DNA from: Methylomonas sp.
GTDB lineage: Bacteria; Pseudomonadota; Gammaproteobacteria; Methylococcales; Methylomonadaceae
Reading direction: 5' to 3'
Length of the DNA: 19,629 nt
Assembly: GCA_026989715.1 (NCBI GenBank)
Contig: JALSIU010000162.1
Coordinates: 1 to 19,629 of the forward strand
The position numbers and the translations under genes were made by a program. How positions within the stretch are numbered: position 1 is the first letter of the stretch; each line of letters starts with the position of its first letter. Under the pieces are notes generated by a model that ran no database searches, was not told the DNA's origin, and saw nothing but the letters and a program-made list of their open reading frames with translations. Positions 1 to 8,100 of this stretch are shown one piece after another.

Positions 1-242
1 CCCCTGAAGAGCAGCGCGTTAAATTTGTAAATATTGCTAATAGCTTAAAAGCACACCCTGACTTTAAGGCTAAATACCAAGATAATGCCGACCCTCATAA
101 CCGAGCATTAGCTTTTGAAAAAATTCTGAAAGACATTATGCTACATCGGCGCAAAGAGGAGCTAGATCTGTACAAGCTATTTGCCAATGATGAGGCGTTT
201 AAAGCGGCATTACAGGATAGTTTGCAAAGAATGCTGGCTTAA
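1..242 (+). CDS. hsdR: C-terminal end of a probable type I restriction endonuclease R subunit (partial)
   Basis: An open frame enters from the left edge (first full codon at base 3) and stops at TAA 240-242, giving about 79 C-terminal residues. It is rich in charged helices, including LHRRKEELDLYKLFAND near the end and a final QDSLQRMLA. That arrangement (an RR-x-ELDLY-like helix, then a short helix ending RML or RIL) matches what I recall of the C-terminal helical domain of HsdR, the ATP-dependent translocase and nuclease subunit of type I restriction-modification enzymes. The helicase and nuclease motifs would lie left of the window, so the call rests on the tail alone. It sits just inside a tRNA-fragment boundary, a usual location for restriction systems carried on genomic islands. 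Another helical DNA-processing protein is possible. Confidence 0.58.
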   Translation, partial: PEEQRVKFVNIANSLKAHPDFKAKYQDNADPHNRALAFEKILKDIMLHRRKEELDLYKLFANDEAFKAALQDSLQRMLA

Positions 243-599
243 TAAACAGTTAGATTTTGAGTGATGCTGGTAACTATTATTCGTTAGGCACTTTGAAATT
301 TATGCATCCATGAGGACAGCCACGACGAAATAGCTTTATAGATTCTAGGGGCTGTAAATTCTCACCCTATAATTTATTGAGTTGAGTTTTATTTGGATAT
401 TAGCTTCTGTGCTGCTTAAAAATGTGATTGATGTAGGTAGCAGTGCTGTTAATAACATAGCGATATTTCAAGGCGCAAATTTAGGCGCAGTGGTGAAACA
501 AAATCCCTCAAATTGCAGCAAATATGAAACAACTTGAAACTAGGTGTATATTAAAGAGTAAACTGGAGTTTCACTCTGTTTCAATGAGTCTGGCAAGCT
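243..599. other. Gene-free end of putative island
   Basis: I see no convincing coding frame here. Bases 555-577 form an imperfect inverted repeat (AGAGT-a-AAC, loop, GTTT-c-ACTCT), and the heptamer AGGCGCA is repeated nearby (around 471 and 482). Short inverted and direct repeats next to an attachment site can be integrase arm or excisionase sites, but that is only a suggestion from position. No terminator with a clear T-run follows the upstream gene. Confidence 0.4.
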
Positions 600-644
600 C
601 TTTTAATGCGATGGTCGCGAGTTCGAATCTCGCAGGACACGCCA
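600..644 (+). other. 3' tRNA fragment ending in CCA, probable attachment site (attR) of an integrated element
   Basis: Bases 617-633 form a perfect tRNA T-arm: stem GCGAG, loop TTCGAAT, stem CTCGC. The 3' acceptor strand AGGACAC (634-640), discriminator G (641) and encoded CCA (642-644) follow. An intact tRNA would begin with GTGTCCT about 76 bases upstream, but that sequence is absent and no D-arm or anticodon stem can be folded. Bases 600-606 (CTTTTAA) resemble a lysine anticodon loop, but the flanking stem does not pair. The T-arm and acceptor look more like tRNA-Arg(TCT), so the isotype is unsettled. A 3' tRNA copy without a 5' half is the standard footprint of tyrosine-recombinase integration. 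The intact tRNA and integrase should lie to the left. A decayed tRNA gene is the alternative. Confidence 0.72.
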
Positions 645-776
645 TATAAATCCATGTTTATATTGATTATTTTAAAAACAAGCCAACCATTGAGCTGTTT
701 TTTTTGTGCCTGAAATTCAAGAATGATCACATTCCGACCACCACTTTAAAAAATGAAGCGGATTAAATTTCACAGC

Positions 777-2309
777 TCATCTAGCCGACAAATGCCGCAA
801 ACGCAAACCGGACAAAATCAATACAAGCGCATATAGGCTTGCCGCGACAGCAATCCACAACCCTAAATTTAAAGCACGATCTAACATTCCCCAGCGCAAC
901 CAAAGCTCGGTATCGACAAAATGAAATAATAACGAAGTCATTGCCGAGGCTGCCAAAATAATACGCAACATATAAATTCTCCAGCCTGGGGCGGGCTTAT
1001 ATACCCCCGTTTTCAACAAAGCCGTCAATAATAAACCAGCATTAAAAAAAGCACCTAAAGAGGTCGCCAATGCTAATCCGGCATGTGCCAGCGGAAAAAC
1101 TAAGGCAATATTCATTCCCATATTCGCAATCATGGCATAAATACCAAACCGCACAGGGGTTTTCATATCTTTTCTGGAGGTAAAGCCCGGCACTAAGACT
1201 TTGACCAAAATAAACCCTAATAACCCTATTGCATAGGCCATTAAACTACGCCCTGCCATCATGACATCATGCGCGGTAAATTCATTATATTGAAATAAAG
1301 TCGATACCATCGGTTCTGCCAACATCATTAAACCTAATGAAGCAGGCACCCCGATTAAGACCACCAATTTCAACCCCCAATCCATAGACTTTGAAAATGA
1401 CTCCGCATCTTCTGCCGCATGATTTTTAGACAGGCTCGGCAAAATAACCGTTGCCAAAGCAATACCAAATATACCTAATGGAAACTCCACTAAGCGATCG
1501 GAATAATACAACCACGACACACTCCCCGTCGTTAAAAACGAAGCAATCAACGTATCCAGCAATAAGTTAATTTGCGTAATGGACACACCAAACAAAGCGG
1601 GCACCATTAACTTCAAAATACGCTTAACCCCTTTATCTTTAAAACCAAAACGTAAGCGCGGCACTAAGCCTAATCGTCGCAAAGCAGGAAACTGAAAAAT
1701 AAGCTGTACCGCTCCGGCAAAAAACACCCCCCACGCTAAAGCAACAATAGGCTGCGGCATTAAGGGCGCAAGCCAGATAGCAGCAGAAATCAAACAAATA
1801 TTAAGGAATACCGGAGTAAAAGCCGGTACAGCAAACTGACCATAAGAATTTAAAATGCCGCCGGCAAACGCTACCGAAGAAATAAAAAATAAATACGGAA
1901 AAGTAATGCGCAACATTTGCACGGCCAAGTCATATTGCTCCCCCTCCCACGCAAAACCCGGCGCAAAAGCCATAATCAAATAGGGAGCGGCCAGCATGCC
2001 TGCAATGGTCGTCAGCATTAAAATTAACGCGAGCGTTCCGGCCGTACGGTCGATAAAATAGCGCAATGCTTTTTTACCCCCCTGCTCTTTATAATCAGAT
2101 AAAACAGGAACAAAGGCTTGTGCAAAAGCCCCTTCAGCAAATAAACGCCGTAAAAAATTCGGTATTTTAAATGCCACAAAAAAGGCATCAGTACCAAGAC
2201 CTGCGCCAAAAATACGCGCAAACATCATATCGCGTATAAAACCCAAAATACGTGAAACCATAGTCATACTACTGACTACCATCGTTGATTTAAAAAGTTT
2301 ACGGCTCAA
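777..2309 (-). CDS. murJ: MurJ, lipid II flippase
   Basis: A 510-residue polytopic membrane protein of the MOP superfamily that flips lipid II across the inner membrane for peptidoglycan synthesis. The N-terminus is close to E. coli MurJ: SSMTMVSRILGF (13-24), then RD, ARIFGAG and LRRLFAEGAFAQAFVP. The arginines corresponding to E. coli R18 and R24 are R20 and R26. GSVSWLYYSDRLVEFPLG and ILPSLSK are the central family signatures. Length matches the family (about 510). The start is TTG at 2309, preceded on the coding strand by GGGA with a 7-base gap; the first in-frame ATG (codon 10) has no ribosome-binding site and would cut into the first helix. A six-codon ORF begins 7 bases upstream and overlaps the start. 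The gene diverges from rpsT. Its downstream side abuts the tRNA fragment instead of ribF, the usual neighbour in related genomes. No clear terminator is seen at 645-776. Confidence 0.97.
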   Translation of the reverse strand: MSRKLFKSTMVVSSMTMVSRILGFIRDMMFARIFGAGLGTDAFFVAFKIPNFLRRLFAEGAFAQAFVPVLSDYKEQGGKKALRYFIDRTAGTLALILMLTTIAGMLAAPYLIMAFAPGFAWEGEQYDLAVQMLRITFPYLFFISSVAFAGGILNSYGQFAVPAFTPVFLNICLISAAIWLAPLMPQPIVALAWGVFFAGAVQLIFQFPALRRLGLVPRLRFGFKDKGVKRILKLMVPALFGVSITQINLLLDTLIASFLTTGSVSWLYYSDRLVEFPLGIFGIALATVILPSLSKNHAAEDAESFSKSMDWGLKLVVLIGVPASLGLMMLAEPMVSTLFQYNEFTAHDVMMAGRSLMAYAIGLLGFILVKVLVPGFTSRKDMKTPVRFGIYAMIANMGMNIALVFPLAHAGLALATSLGAFFNAGLLLTALLKTGVYKPAPGWRIYMLRIILAASAMTSLLFHFVDTELWLRWGMLDRALNLGLWIAVAASLYALVLILSGLRLRHLSAR

Positions 2310-2335
2310 GACTCATTCCCAGAGATTAATAAAGA

Positions 2336-2364
2336 TTGACAATAATAGCATTTAAACGGAAAAT
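2336..2364 (+). promoter_or_regulatory. Probable sigma-70 promoter of rpsT
   Basis: A perfect -35 box TTGACA (2336-2341) is followed after 17 bases by GAAAAT (2359-2364), a four-of-six match to the -10 consensus. It lies 39 bases before the rpsT start in the rpsT/murJ divergent gap and faces rpsT. The -10 assignment is less certain than the -35, because the region is AT-rich and AATACT (2362-2367) is an alternative. Confidence 0.5.
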
Positions 2365-2402
2365 ACTTGGTTTAAAATTAACAATGTAATAACTGAGGCA
2401 CT

Positions 2403-2666
2403 ATGGCTAATACAGCTCAAGCAAAAAAACGTGCGCGTAATGCAGAAAAAAGCCGCATTCGTAATGCAGGTCAACGTAGCAAATTACGTACATTCATCAA
2501 AAAAGTTATTGCTGCAGTAGAATCCGGCGATGCCGCTGAAGCAAAAGTAGCTTATGCGACAGCCGCTCCTCTAATCGACTCAGCAGTCACAAAAGGCATT
2601 ATTCATAAAAATAAAGCCGCCAGAGACAAAAGCAGACTTAACAAAAGAGTTCGCGCAATGGCTTAA
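2403..2666 (+). CDS. rpsT: 30S ribosomal protein S20
   Basis: An 87-residue, lysine- and arginine-rich protein, the same length as E. coli S20. It begins MANTAQAKKRARNAEK, the conserved N-terminus that binds the 5' domain of 16S rRNA, and ends with the conserved helix KNKAARDKSRLNKRV. S20 binds early in 30S assembly and stabilises helices of the 16S 5' and 3' minor domains. The start has a good ribosome-binding site (GAGG at 2395-2398, 4 bases before ATG). The gene is a single transcription unit with its own upstream promoter-like element and a strong terminator immediately downstream. It is divergent from murJ, a common gammaproteobacterial order. Confidence 0.98.
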   Translation: MANTAQAKKRARNAEKSRIRNAGQRSKLRTFIKKVIAAVESGDAAEAKVAYATAAPLIDSAVTKGIIHKNKAARDKSRLNKRVRAMA

Positions 2667-2690
2667 TTAATCCCGCAACGGATTAAAATA

Positions 2691-2731
2691 AAATACCGGG
2701 CAGTCCCTTTGACTTGACCCGGTATTTTTTT
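2691..2731 (+). terminator. Rho-independent terminator after rpsT
   Basis: The arm AAATACCGGG (2691-2700) pairs with CCCGGTATTT (2718-2727) across a 17-base loop, and the T-run continues to 2731. This is a classic stem plus U-tract 25 bases after the rpsT stop codon. Confidence 0.9.
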
Positions 2732-2865
2732 GCCTAAATAAACGACAAGCGAAACCAAACCAAGCTCTATAGTACGCTTAAAATCTCAAAGTCAGCAAAT
2801 AACCTACATTTTCTCCGGCACTGCGTATATACTCCTAATTAAACCAATAACAAGGGAGCCAAGTC

Positions 2866-3882
2866 ATGTCGACACAAGCCAAATTACGCTGGGGAATCTT
2901 AGGCGCAGCACGCATTAACCAACAACTTATGCCCGCCATTACCGGCGCGCCAAATAGCGAACTGGTAGCCATTGCCAGCCGCCGACCAGGAGCCGCAGAA
3001 GCCACACTGCAAGCCTACGCCCCCGATAATAGCAACGTACGCATTTACCAACATGCAAATGACGTACTCAATGATCCCGAAGTACAAGCCGTCTATATCC
3101 CACTCGCAAGTCAAGACCATGCCGAGTGGACATTACGCGCGATTAAACAGGGCAAGCATGTATTATGCGAAAAACCCATGGCCTTAAAACCTCAAGAGAT
3201 TAATGAGATTACAGCCGCCGCCAAAAAGCAACAGGTTTTGGTAATGGAGGGCTTTATGTACCGCTTTCACCCACAACACCGGCGCATTCAGGAAATCATT
3301 CATTCAGGCATCATTGGAGAAGTGCGTACTGTACGCACGTCTTTTGCCTACCCCATGCAACCCGCACGCCTATACCGCATTGACCGCCCCATCAGTGACG
3401 GCGGCGGAGCCATGTGGGATATTGGTTGTTACGCCATTCATGCCGCCAGATTTCACTTTGGCAATACACCCGCACTTGCCGTATCAGCTATGGCCAAACA
3501 TAACGCACAAGGTGCCGATATTAGCAGTAGTGGTACGATTGATTTCGGTGATGGCAGGTATGCTCAATTTGACTTTAGTTTTGAACATGCACGCCGAGCC
3601 GAATATGAAATTATTGGTACCCAGGGCGGCATAAAATGCCATAACGTTTGGGCAAAGCAGGCCGAAGAGCCTATTATTTCTTGGTCTACCGAAACCGGCG
3701 AACAACAAACAGAGCATTTAGCACTGGCCAACCATTTTTTACTGGAAGTCGAGCATTTTTGCGACTGCGTATTACATAACAAACCTTTGCAATTGAGTTT
3801 ACAAGATGCAAAAACCAACTGCGAAATTATCGTCGCCGCATTACAATCCGTCGAATTAGGCCGCACCATCCTACTGCACTAA
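2866..3882 (+). CDS. Gfo/Idh/MocA family NAD(P)-dependent oxidoreductase
   Basis: A 338-residue cytoplasmic dehydrogenase-like protein. The N-terminal Rossmann fold starts with WGILGAARIN (9-18), a G-x-G-x-x-A/R dinucleotide loop. The family signature CEKPMA lies at 101-106, with K103 the conserved substrate-pocket lysine. The C-terminal sheet domain contains GGGAMWDIGCYAIH (179-192), the family's D-x-G-x-Y/H motif that places D185 and Y189 at the active site. Members oxidise or reduce sugars, inositols, biliverdin or trans-dihydrodiols; the sequence does not reveal the substrate. The start is supported by AAGGGAG (2852-2858) 7 bases before ATG. It follows the rpsT terminator, so it probably has its own promoter (TATACT at 2828-2833 is a possible -10, but the -35 is weak), and it may be cotranscribed with icd 13 bases downstream. 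Confidence 0.9.
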   Translation: MSTQAKLRWGILGAARINQQLMPAITGAPNSELVAIASRRPGAAEATLQAYAPDNSNVRIYQHANDVLNDPEVQAVYIPLASQDHAEWTLRAIKQGKHVLCEKPMALKPQEINEITAAAKKQQVLVMEGFMYRFHPQHRRIQEIIHSGIIGEVRTVRTSFAYPMQPARLYRIDRPISDGGGAMWDIGCYAIHAARFHFGNTPALAVSAMAKHNAQGADISSSGTIDFGDGRYAQFDFSFEHARRAEYEIIGTQGGIKCHNVWAKQAEEPIISWSTETGEQQTEHLALANHFLLEVEHFCDCVLHNKPLQLSLQDAKTNCEIIVAALQSVELGRTILLH

Positions 3883-3895
3883 CCAGAGATAAAGT

Positions 3896-5176
3896 ATGAG
3901 TATGACAGATTATAGCGGCATCAGCTTAGAAAATGATCGCCTACATGTCCCTCATAAAGTCATTATTCCTTTTATTGAAGGTGATGGCGTGGGGCCTGAT
4001 ATTTGGCATGCGACAGTGCGTGTTTTAAATGCCGCCATAACAGCAGCCTATGCTCAACAGAGAAAAATTCATTGGCTGGAAATTTACGCAGGCGAAAAAG
4101 CAAAACATAAGTTTGATAGTTACCTACCGGAAGAAACCCTTGCCGCCTGCCGACAATACAAAATCGCCATCAAAGGCCCCTTAACCACCCCTGTTGGCGG
4201 AGGCATGCGTTCGCTCAATGTTGCCTTACGCCAAACCCTAGATTTATATGTATGCTTACGACCGGTACGCTGGCTTCAAGGCACACCGTCCCCTGTAAAC
4301 AACCCTGCCGCCGTCGATATGGTTATTTTTCGAGAAAACACGGAAGACATTTACGCCGGCATTGAATTTGAACAAGGTAGTGCCGATAATGCAAAATTTT
4401 TACAACTCATGCAAACGCACTTCCCTGAGAGATTCAACAAAATTCGCTTTCCGGATAGCTCAGGTATCGGCATCAAACCCATATCACAAGCCGGCACAGA
4501 ACGCCTCATTCGTGCCGCCATTAAATATGCCATTACCCACAAGCGTAAAAGTGTCACCCTTGTACACAAAGGCAATATTATGAAATTCACCGAAGGCGCA
4601 TTTCGTAACTGGGCTTATGCACTGGCGAGCAATGAATTTGCAGAACAGGTATATACCAGCCTACAGTGGCAACAAACCAAAGCAGAACAAGGCGAATCAG
4701 CCGCTAATCAAGAACAAGCAGCGGCACTAGCAAAGGGATGTATTTTAATCAAAGATGTGATTGCTGATATTAGCTTGCAACAGATACTCACTCGCCCGGA
4801 AACATTTGATGTTATTGCCACCATGAACTTAAATGGCGACTACCTATCAGATGCCTTAGCAGCACAGGTAGGCGGCATCGGCATGGCTCCCGGCGGCAAT
4901 ATCAATTATCAAACAGGCATTGCAATTTTTGAAGCAACGCATGGCACTGCACCTAAATATGCAGACCTAGATAAAGTCAACCCCGGGTCGTTAATTCTCT
5001 CAGGCGAAATGCTATTGCGCCACCTTGGCTGGACTAAAGCTGCAGATATATTGATATCTGCCCTAAATACAACCCTGCGCAACAAGCAACTAACTTATGA
5101 TTTAGCACGCTTAATACCAGATGCAACAGAAGTAAAATGCAGTGAGTTTGCCGACCATATTATTGGCCACATGTAA
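3896..5176 (+). CDS. icd: NADP-dependent isocitrate dehydrogenase (E. coli Icd type)
   Basis: A 426-residue cytosolic enzyme that decarboxylates isocitrate to 2-oxoglutarate in the TCA cycle. It is collinear with E. coli Icd: IEGDGVGPDI (27-36), AIKGPLTTPVGGGMRSLNVALRQ-type substrate loop with S106 matching the E. coli Ser113 that AceK phosphorylates, FRENTEDIYAGIE, the VTLVHKGNIMKFTEGAF core, and the metal-binding region VIKDVIAD-like (ILIKDVIADI). NADP preference is supported by GTAPKYAD and the tyrosine and arginine of LTYDLARL, equivalent to E. coli Y391 and R395. It starts 13 bases after the Gfo/Idh gene, with a weak GAGA ribosome site. Presence of the phosphorylation serine suggests possible AceK control, but no aceK is in the window. 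The IS remnant begins about 110 bases after the stop, and I see no strong terminator between. Confidence 0.96.
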   Translation: MSMTDYSGISLENDRLHVPHKVIIPFIEGDGVGPDIWHATVRVLNAAITAAYAQQRKIHWLEIYAGEKAKHKFDSYLPEETLAACRQYKIAIKGPLTTPVGGGMRSLNVALRQTLDLYVCLRPVRWLQGTPSPVNNPAAVDMVIFRENTEDIYAGIEFEQGSADNAKFLQLMQTHFPERFNKIRFPDSSGIGIKPISQAGTERLIRAAIKYAITHKRKSVTLVHKGNIMKFTEGAFRNWAYALASNEFAEQVYTSLQWQQTKAEQGESAANQEQAAALAKGCILIKDVIADISLQQILTRPETFDVIATMNLNGDYLSDALAAQVGGIGMAPGGNINYQTGIAIFEATHGTAPKYADLDKVNPGSLILSGEMLLRHLGWTKAADILISALNTTLRNKQLTYDLARLIPDATEVKCSEFADHIIGHM

Positions 5177-5288
5177 AGCAAGTAATTAAGCTATTAACTA
5201 GTTTAGTTTTATTCCTATTTTTCTCTGTACACGATAAAAAATCTAAAAGGCGGCATAGTTCGTTGAAATATAATAAAATATCCTATTT

Positions 5289-6410
5289 TTGTTTTGGCAA
5301 AATATGGCTAGCGGACAATTACAAATCAACGAACTAACGATTATATTAAACGAGCATTTTCATTGGAACAAGGCAAGAATGAATTGTTTTGTGGGAATGC
5401 TAATCGCACTCATGACTGTAGGTACAGTGAATCTGACTCAGCTTGCTTTATTTTTCCCGGTCGGGCATTAATTGCGTCGCGCTATAGGCGGGGCGGATAC
5501 AACAATTTTTTAGTCACCATTGGCTGGATTACAATGAAGTGGCTGACTTTGTCATGAAGATTTTTGGTTTGATAGAAAATGATTTCTATCCATCACTGGT
5601 TCAAACCAACTGGAATTGGTTGCCCTTGAATAAACGAGGCAATTCTAACCAGCGAGAACGTATCGCGTTAATGAAACGATTTATCGGTCAGTTTGGGCAA
5701 AATCATATAAAATGATTGTTGGCTGACCGTGAATTTATTGGCGGCAAATGGATAGGGTGGCTAATTCAGGAAGAAATTCCTTTCACTATTCGGATTCATA
5801 ACAATAGCTATACATTCAATAGTCGGGGGAGAAAATCCGCGTCGATCGCTTGTTTCAATCGCTGAAAGTGGGTGAAACACCCACTTTAACTGATTCAAGA
5901 TTATTAGGTGTATGCCCCGTATATCTTAGCGGTCTTCGTTTGAGTGATGGTCAGTTATTGATAGTGGCTACCTCAAGCTTCCACCGGAATGCAATTGAAG
6001 TGTATGGTTTACGCTGGGAAATTGAAACTTTATTTGGGTGTTTAAAAGAGCGAGGGTTTAATCTTGAAGAGACACGCGTTGTGGGTTATCTTCGTATCAA
6101 GAAATTATTGGTTTTACCTGTGATTGCGTTTTGTTGGCCTCATAAAGTCGGTGAGTGGAAAAATAATTCTGTATTACTCATCAAAACAAAAACACACCAA
6201 CGACTCGCACAAAGTATCTTTAGATATGGTTTAGATTGTATTCGTTCCGAGTTATTTAATACGTTTTCTCCGTCCAAGAAATTGATGAAGAAGTTGATTT
6301 CTTTACTGCGACCTAGCTCGGAGAACAAGGGCTTTTATAGTGAACAGAGAAAATATGGGAATAATTTGATTGCTATCATGCCGATAACCCAGTATTTCAC
6401 CCACTTCTGA
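5289..6410 (+). pseudogene. IS4-family (DDE) transposase, decayed by frameshifts, stops and a deletion
   Basis: Three pieces in two frames together read as one IS4-type transposase. Piece 1 (5289 to about 5460) has ELTIILNEHFHWNKAR and GTVNLTQLA. Piece 2, shifted one frame (about 5461-5830), has DFVMKIFGLIENDFY, NKRGNSNQRERIALMKRF and LLADREFIGG (second catalytic aspartate), interrupted by TAG 5485-5487 and TGA 5713-5715. Piece 3 returns to the first frame (about 5830-6410) with RLFQSLKVGET, YLSGLRLSDGQLLIVAT and YGLRWEIETLFGCLK, carrying the catalytic glutamate. Compared with intact relatives as I remember them, about 24 codons are missing near 5619-5620, and the first catalytic aspartate appears replaced by valine (GTT 5599-5601). 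Terminal inverted repeats were not established; CGGCAT at 5251 and ATGCCG at 6378 are a weak candidate pair. The copy cannot make an active transposase. Confidence 0.9.
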
Positions 6411-6456
6411 CTCTCTGGTATTTAAATCACATTTCCATTTAGCAAAGATATTAACT

Positions 6457-8100
6457 ATGAAACTTATTTTAATATATATCAGTTTTTGCTTTAGCTACAC
6501 TGTTTTAGCTGAACCGCTCGAATGGCCAAGTTATGGGGGCAATTTACAACAAACCCGTTTTGTTGATGATACGAGCGTTAATACACATAATGTCAGCCAA
6601 CTCAAATTAGCTTGGATGTTTCAAACCGGCATTGTCGGCTCCTTTGAAAATACGCCCATTGTTCAAGATGGCATCATGTATGTAACCACCCCCTATAACC
6701 ATATTTATGCATTAGATGCTCGTACCGGCAAACGTCTCTGGCGTTATAAACATAAACTGGGTACGACTATTTACTGTTGTGGACCCAATAACAAAGGTGC
6801 AGTAATTAGTGGTGATTTAGTCATTATGGCAACACTGGATGCTATGCTGGTCGCACTCGACAAAAAAACGGGCAAACGTATTTGGGAAATAAGCATCGCC
6901 AATTCTGAACAAGGCTATTCAGAAACCGGTGCCCCCATCATTTTTCAAGATAAAGTCATTATTGGTATCGCGGGTGCTGAATACGGGATTCGTGGTTTCA
7001 TTAGTGCTTATGATTTAAAAACAGGGGAGTTAGTATGGCGTTGGTATACCATTCCTGAGCCTGATGAAATACAACCTGATGGTACTAAAGGCTGGTTTGG
7101 TGTTTTTGCAGAAAAAGCTGATGGCATTAATGATTTACATAGGGATATTGCCGCCGAAAAAGCTGCTATTGCTTCCGGTGAATTTGATAATGCTTGGGAA
7201 CATGGGGGAGGCTCTAGCTGGATGCCGGTCACCATTGATAAACAAACCGGCATCGTCTATGCCACTATCGGCAACCCCGCACCCGATTTAGATGGCGGCC
7301 AACGTCCTGGTGATAATCGTTGGTCAGCTTCTATTGTTGCCTTAGATAGCACAACAGGAAAAATGATATGGGGTTATCAATACTTACCTCATGATATTTG
7401 GGATTTAGATGCCGCCTCACCTCCCATCCTCACTCAGGCTAAAAATAATCACGGCAAAGTGGTGCCGGTTGTTATTCATGCCGGTAAAACCGGGTGGGTA
7501 TATGTACATGACCGCGTAACAGGTAAGCTCATCAGACGTTCAGAACCCATGATCGAACAGAAGAATTTGTTTGCCATCCCGACTCAAGGTCAAGGGACAG
7601 AAATGTTACCGGGTGCAAATGGAGGCGTTAACTGGTCGCCTGGCGCGATTGATCCACGCTCACATACTGCTTATTATGCAAATCTGCATCAGCCGATGTA
7701 TTATGAGGTTCGCTCTGTTCCATGGCGACAAGGTCGGTTATGGCTAGGGGGGGCATTCAAAGTTATTCCGGGCAAAAAACAGTCCGGTAATATCAGTGCG
7801 GTTAATTTAGATACCGGCAAAATCATATGGCAATATCAAACCGATAAACCGATGATTGGCGGTACCTTGGCGACCTCAGGGGGCTTGTTATTCAGTGGTG
7901 AATCGAATGGTTATTTCTTTGCATTAAACTCCCGTACAGGTCAAAAACTTTGGCAGTTTCAAGCAGGAGCCGGCGTTAATGCCGCCCCTATGGCCTACCG
8001 AATTGAGGGTAAGTTATATATCGCTGTGGCCGCTGGTGGCAACGCTCAAGTCAACGCCCCCCGTGGCGGAACTGTCGTTGTTTTTACGCTAAATGATTAA
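6457..8100 (+). CDS. Secreted PQQ-dependent (quinoprotein) alcohol dehydrogenase-like protein
   Basis: A 547-residue eight-bladed propeller quinoprotein. The signal peptide spans residues 1-18 (hydrophobic core, cleavage after VLA). Blade repeats of the form ALDARTGKRLW, ALDKKTGKRIW, AYDLKTGELVW and ALNSRTGQKLW recur through the chain. Active-site features seen: vicinal cysteines C107-C108 (the disulfide over PQQ in methanol dehydrogenases), E175 in GAEYGIRG, W255 under the PQQ ring, N273 in GNPAPDLDGG, and PHDIWDLD (311-318) with catalytic D316. D318, two residues on, matches the extra metal ligand of lanthanide-dependent enzymes such as XoxF. There is no CxxCH, so no fused cytochrome. It is shorter than MxaF or XoxF (about 600), and the substrate is not evident. 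The stop overlaps the next start by 8 bases. No good ribosome site or promoter is visible in the 46 bases after the IS remnant. Confidence 0.9.
   Translation: MKLILIYISFCFSYTVLAEPLEWPSYGGNLQQTRFVDDTSVNTHNVSQLKLAWMFQTGIVGSFENTPIVQDGIMYVTTPYNHIYALDARTGKRLWRYKHKLGTTIYCCGPNNKGAVISGDLVIMATLDAMLVALDKKTGKRIWEISIANSEQGYSETGAPIIFQDKVIIGIAGAEYGIRGFISAYDLKTGELVWRWYTIPEPDEIQPDGTKGWFGVFAEKADGINDLHRDIAAEKAAIASGEFDNAWEHGGGSSWMPVTIDKQTGIVYATIGNPAPDLDGGQRPGDNRWSASIVALDSTTGKMIWGYQYLPHDIWDLDAASPPILTQAKNNHGKVVPVVIHAGKTGWVYVHDRVTGKLIRRSEPMIEQKNLFAIPTQGQGTEMLPGANGGVNWSPGAIDPRSHTAYYANLHQPMYYEVRSVPWRQGRLWLGGAFKVIPGKKQSGNISAVNLDTGKIIWQYQTDKPMIGGTLATSGGLLFSGESNGYFFALNSRTGQKLWQFQAGAGVNAAPMAYRIEGKLYIAVAAGGNAQVNAPRGGTVVVFTLND

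Noticed and set aside
569..644. A complete tRNA gene
   Set aside because: Only the T-arm and 3' acceptor can be folded. The matching 5' strand GTGTCCT, a D-arm and a paired anticodon stem are absent.
691..779. Eight-base inverted repeat TGAGCTGT/ACAGCTCA around the end of murJ
   Set aside because: The arms are separated by 73 bases and lack a U-tract on the murJ strand, so it is not a credible terminator.
2899..3717. Several opposite-strand and shifted ORFs inside the Gfo/Idh gene
   Set aside because: No ribosome sites or recognisable domains, and they are fully covered by a well-supported gene in another frame.
6457..8100. Naming the quinoprotein mxaF or xoxF
   Set aside because: It shares active-site residues but is about 50 residues shorter, lacks the family's flanking sequence, and has neither mxaG/xoxG nor mxaI/xoxJ nearby.
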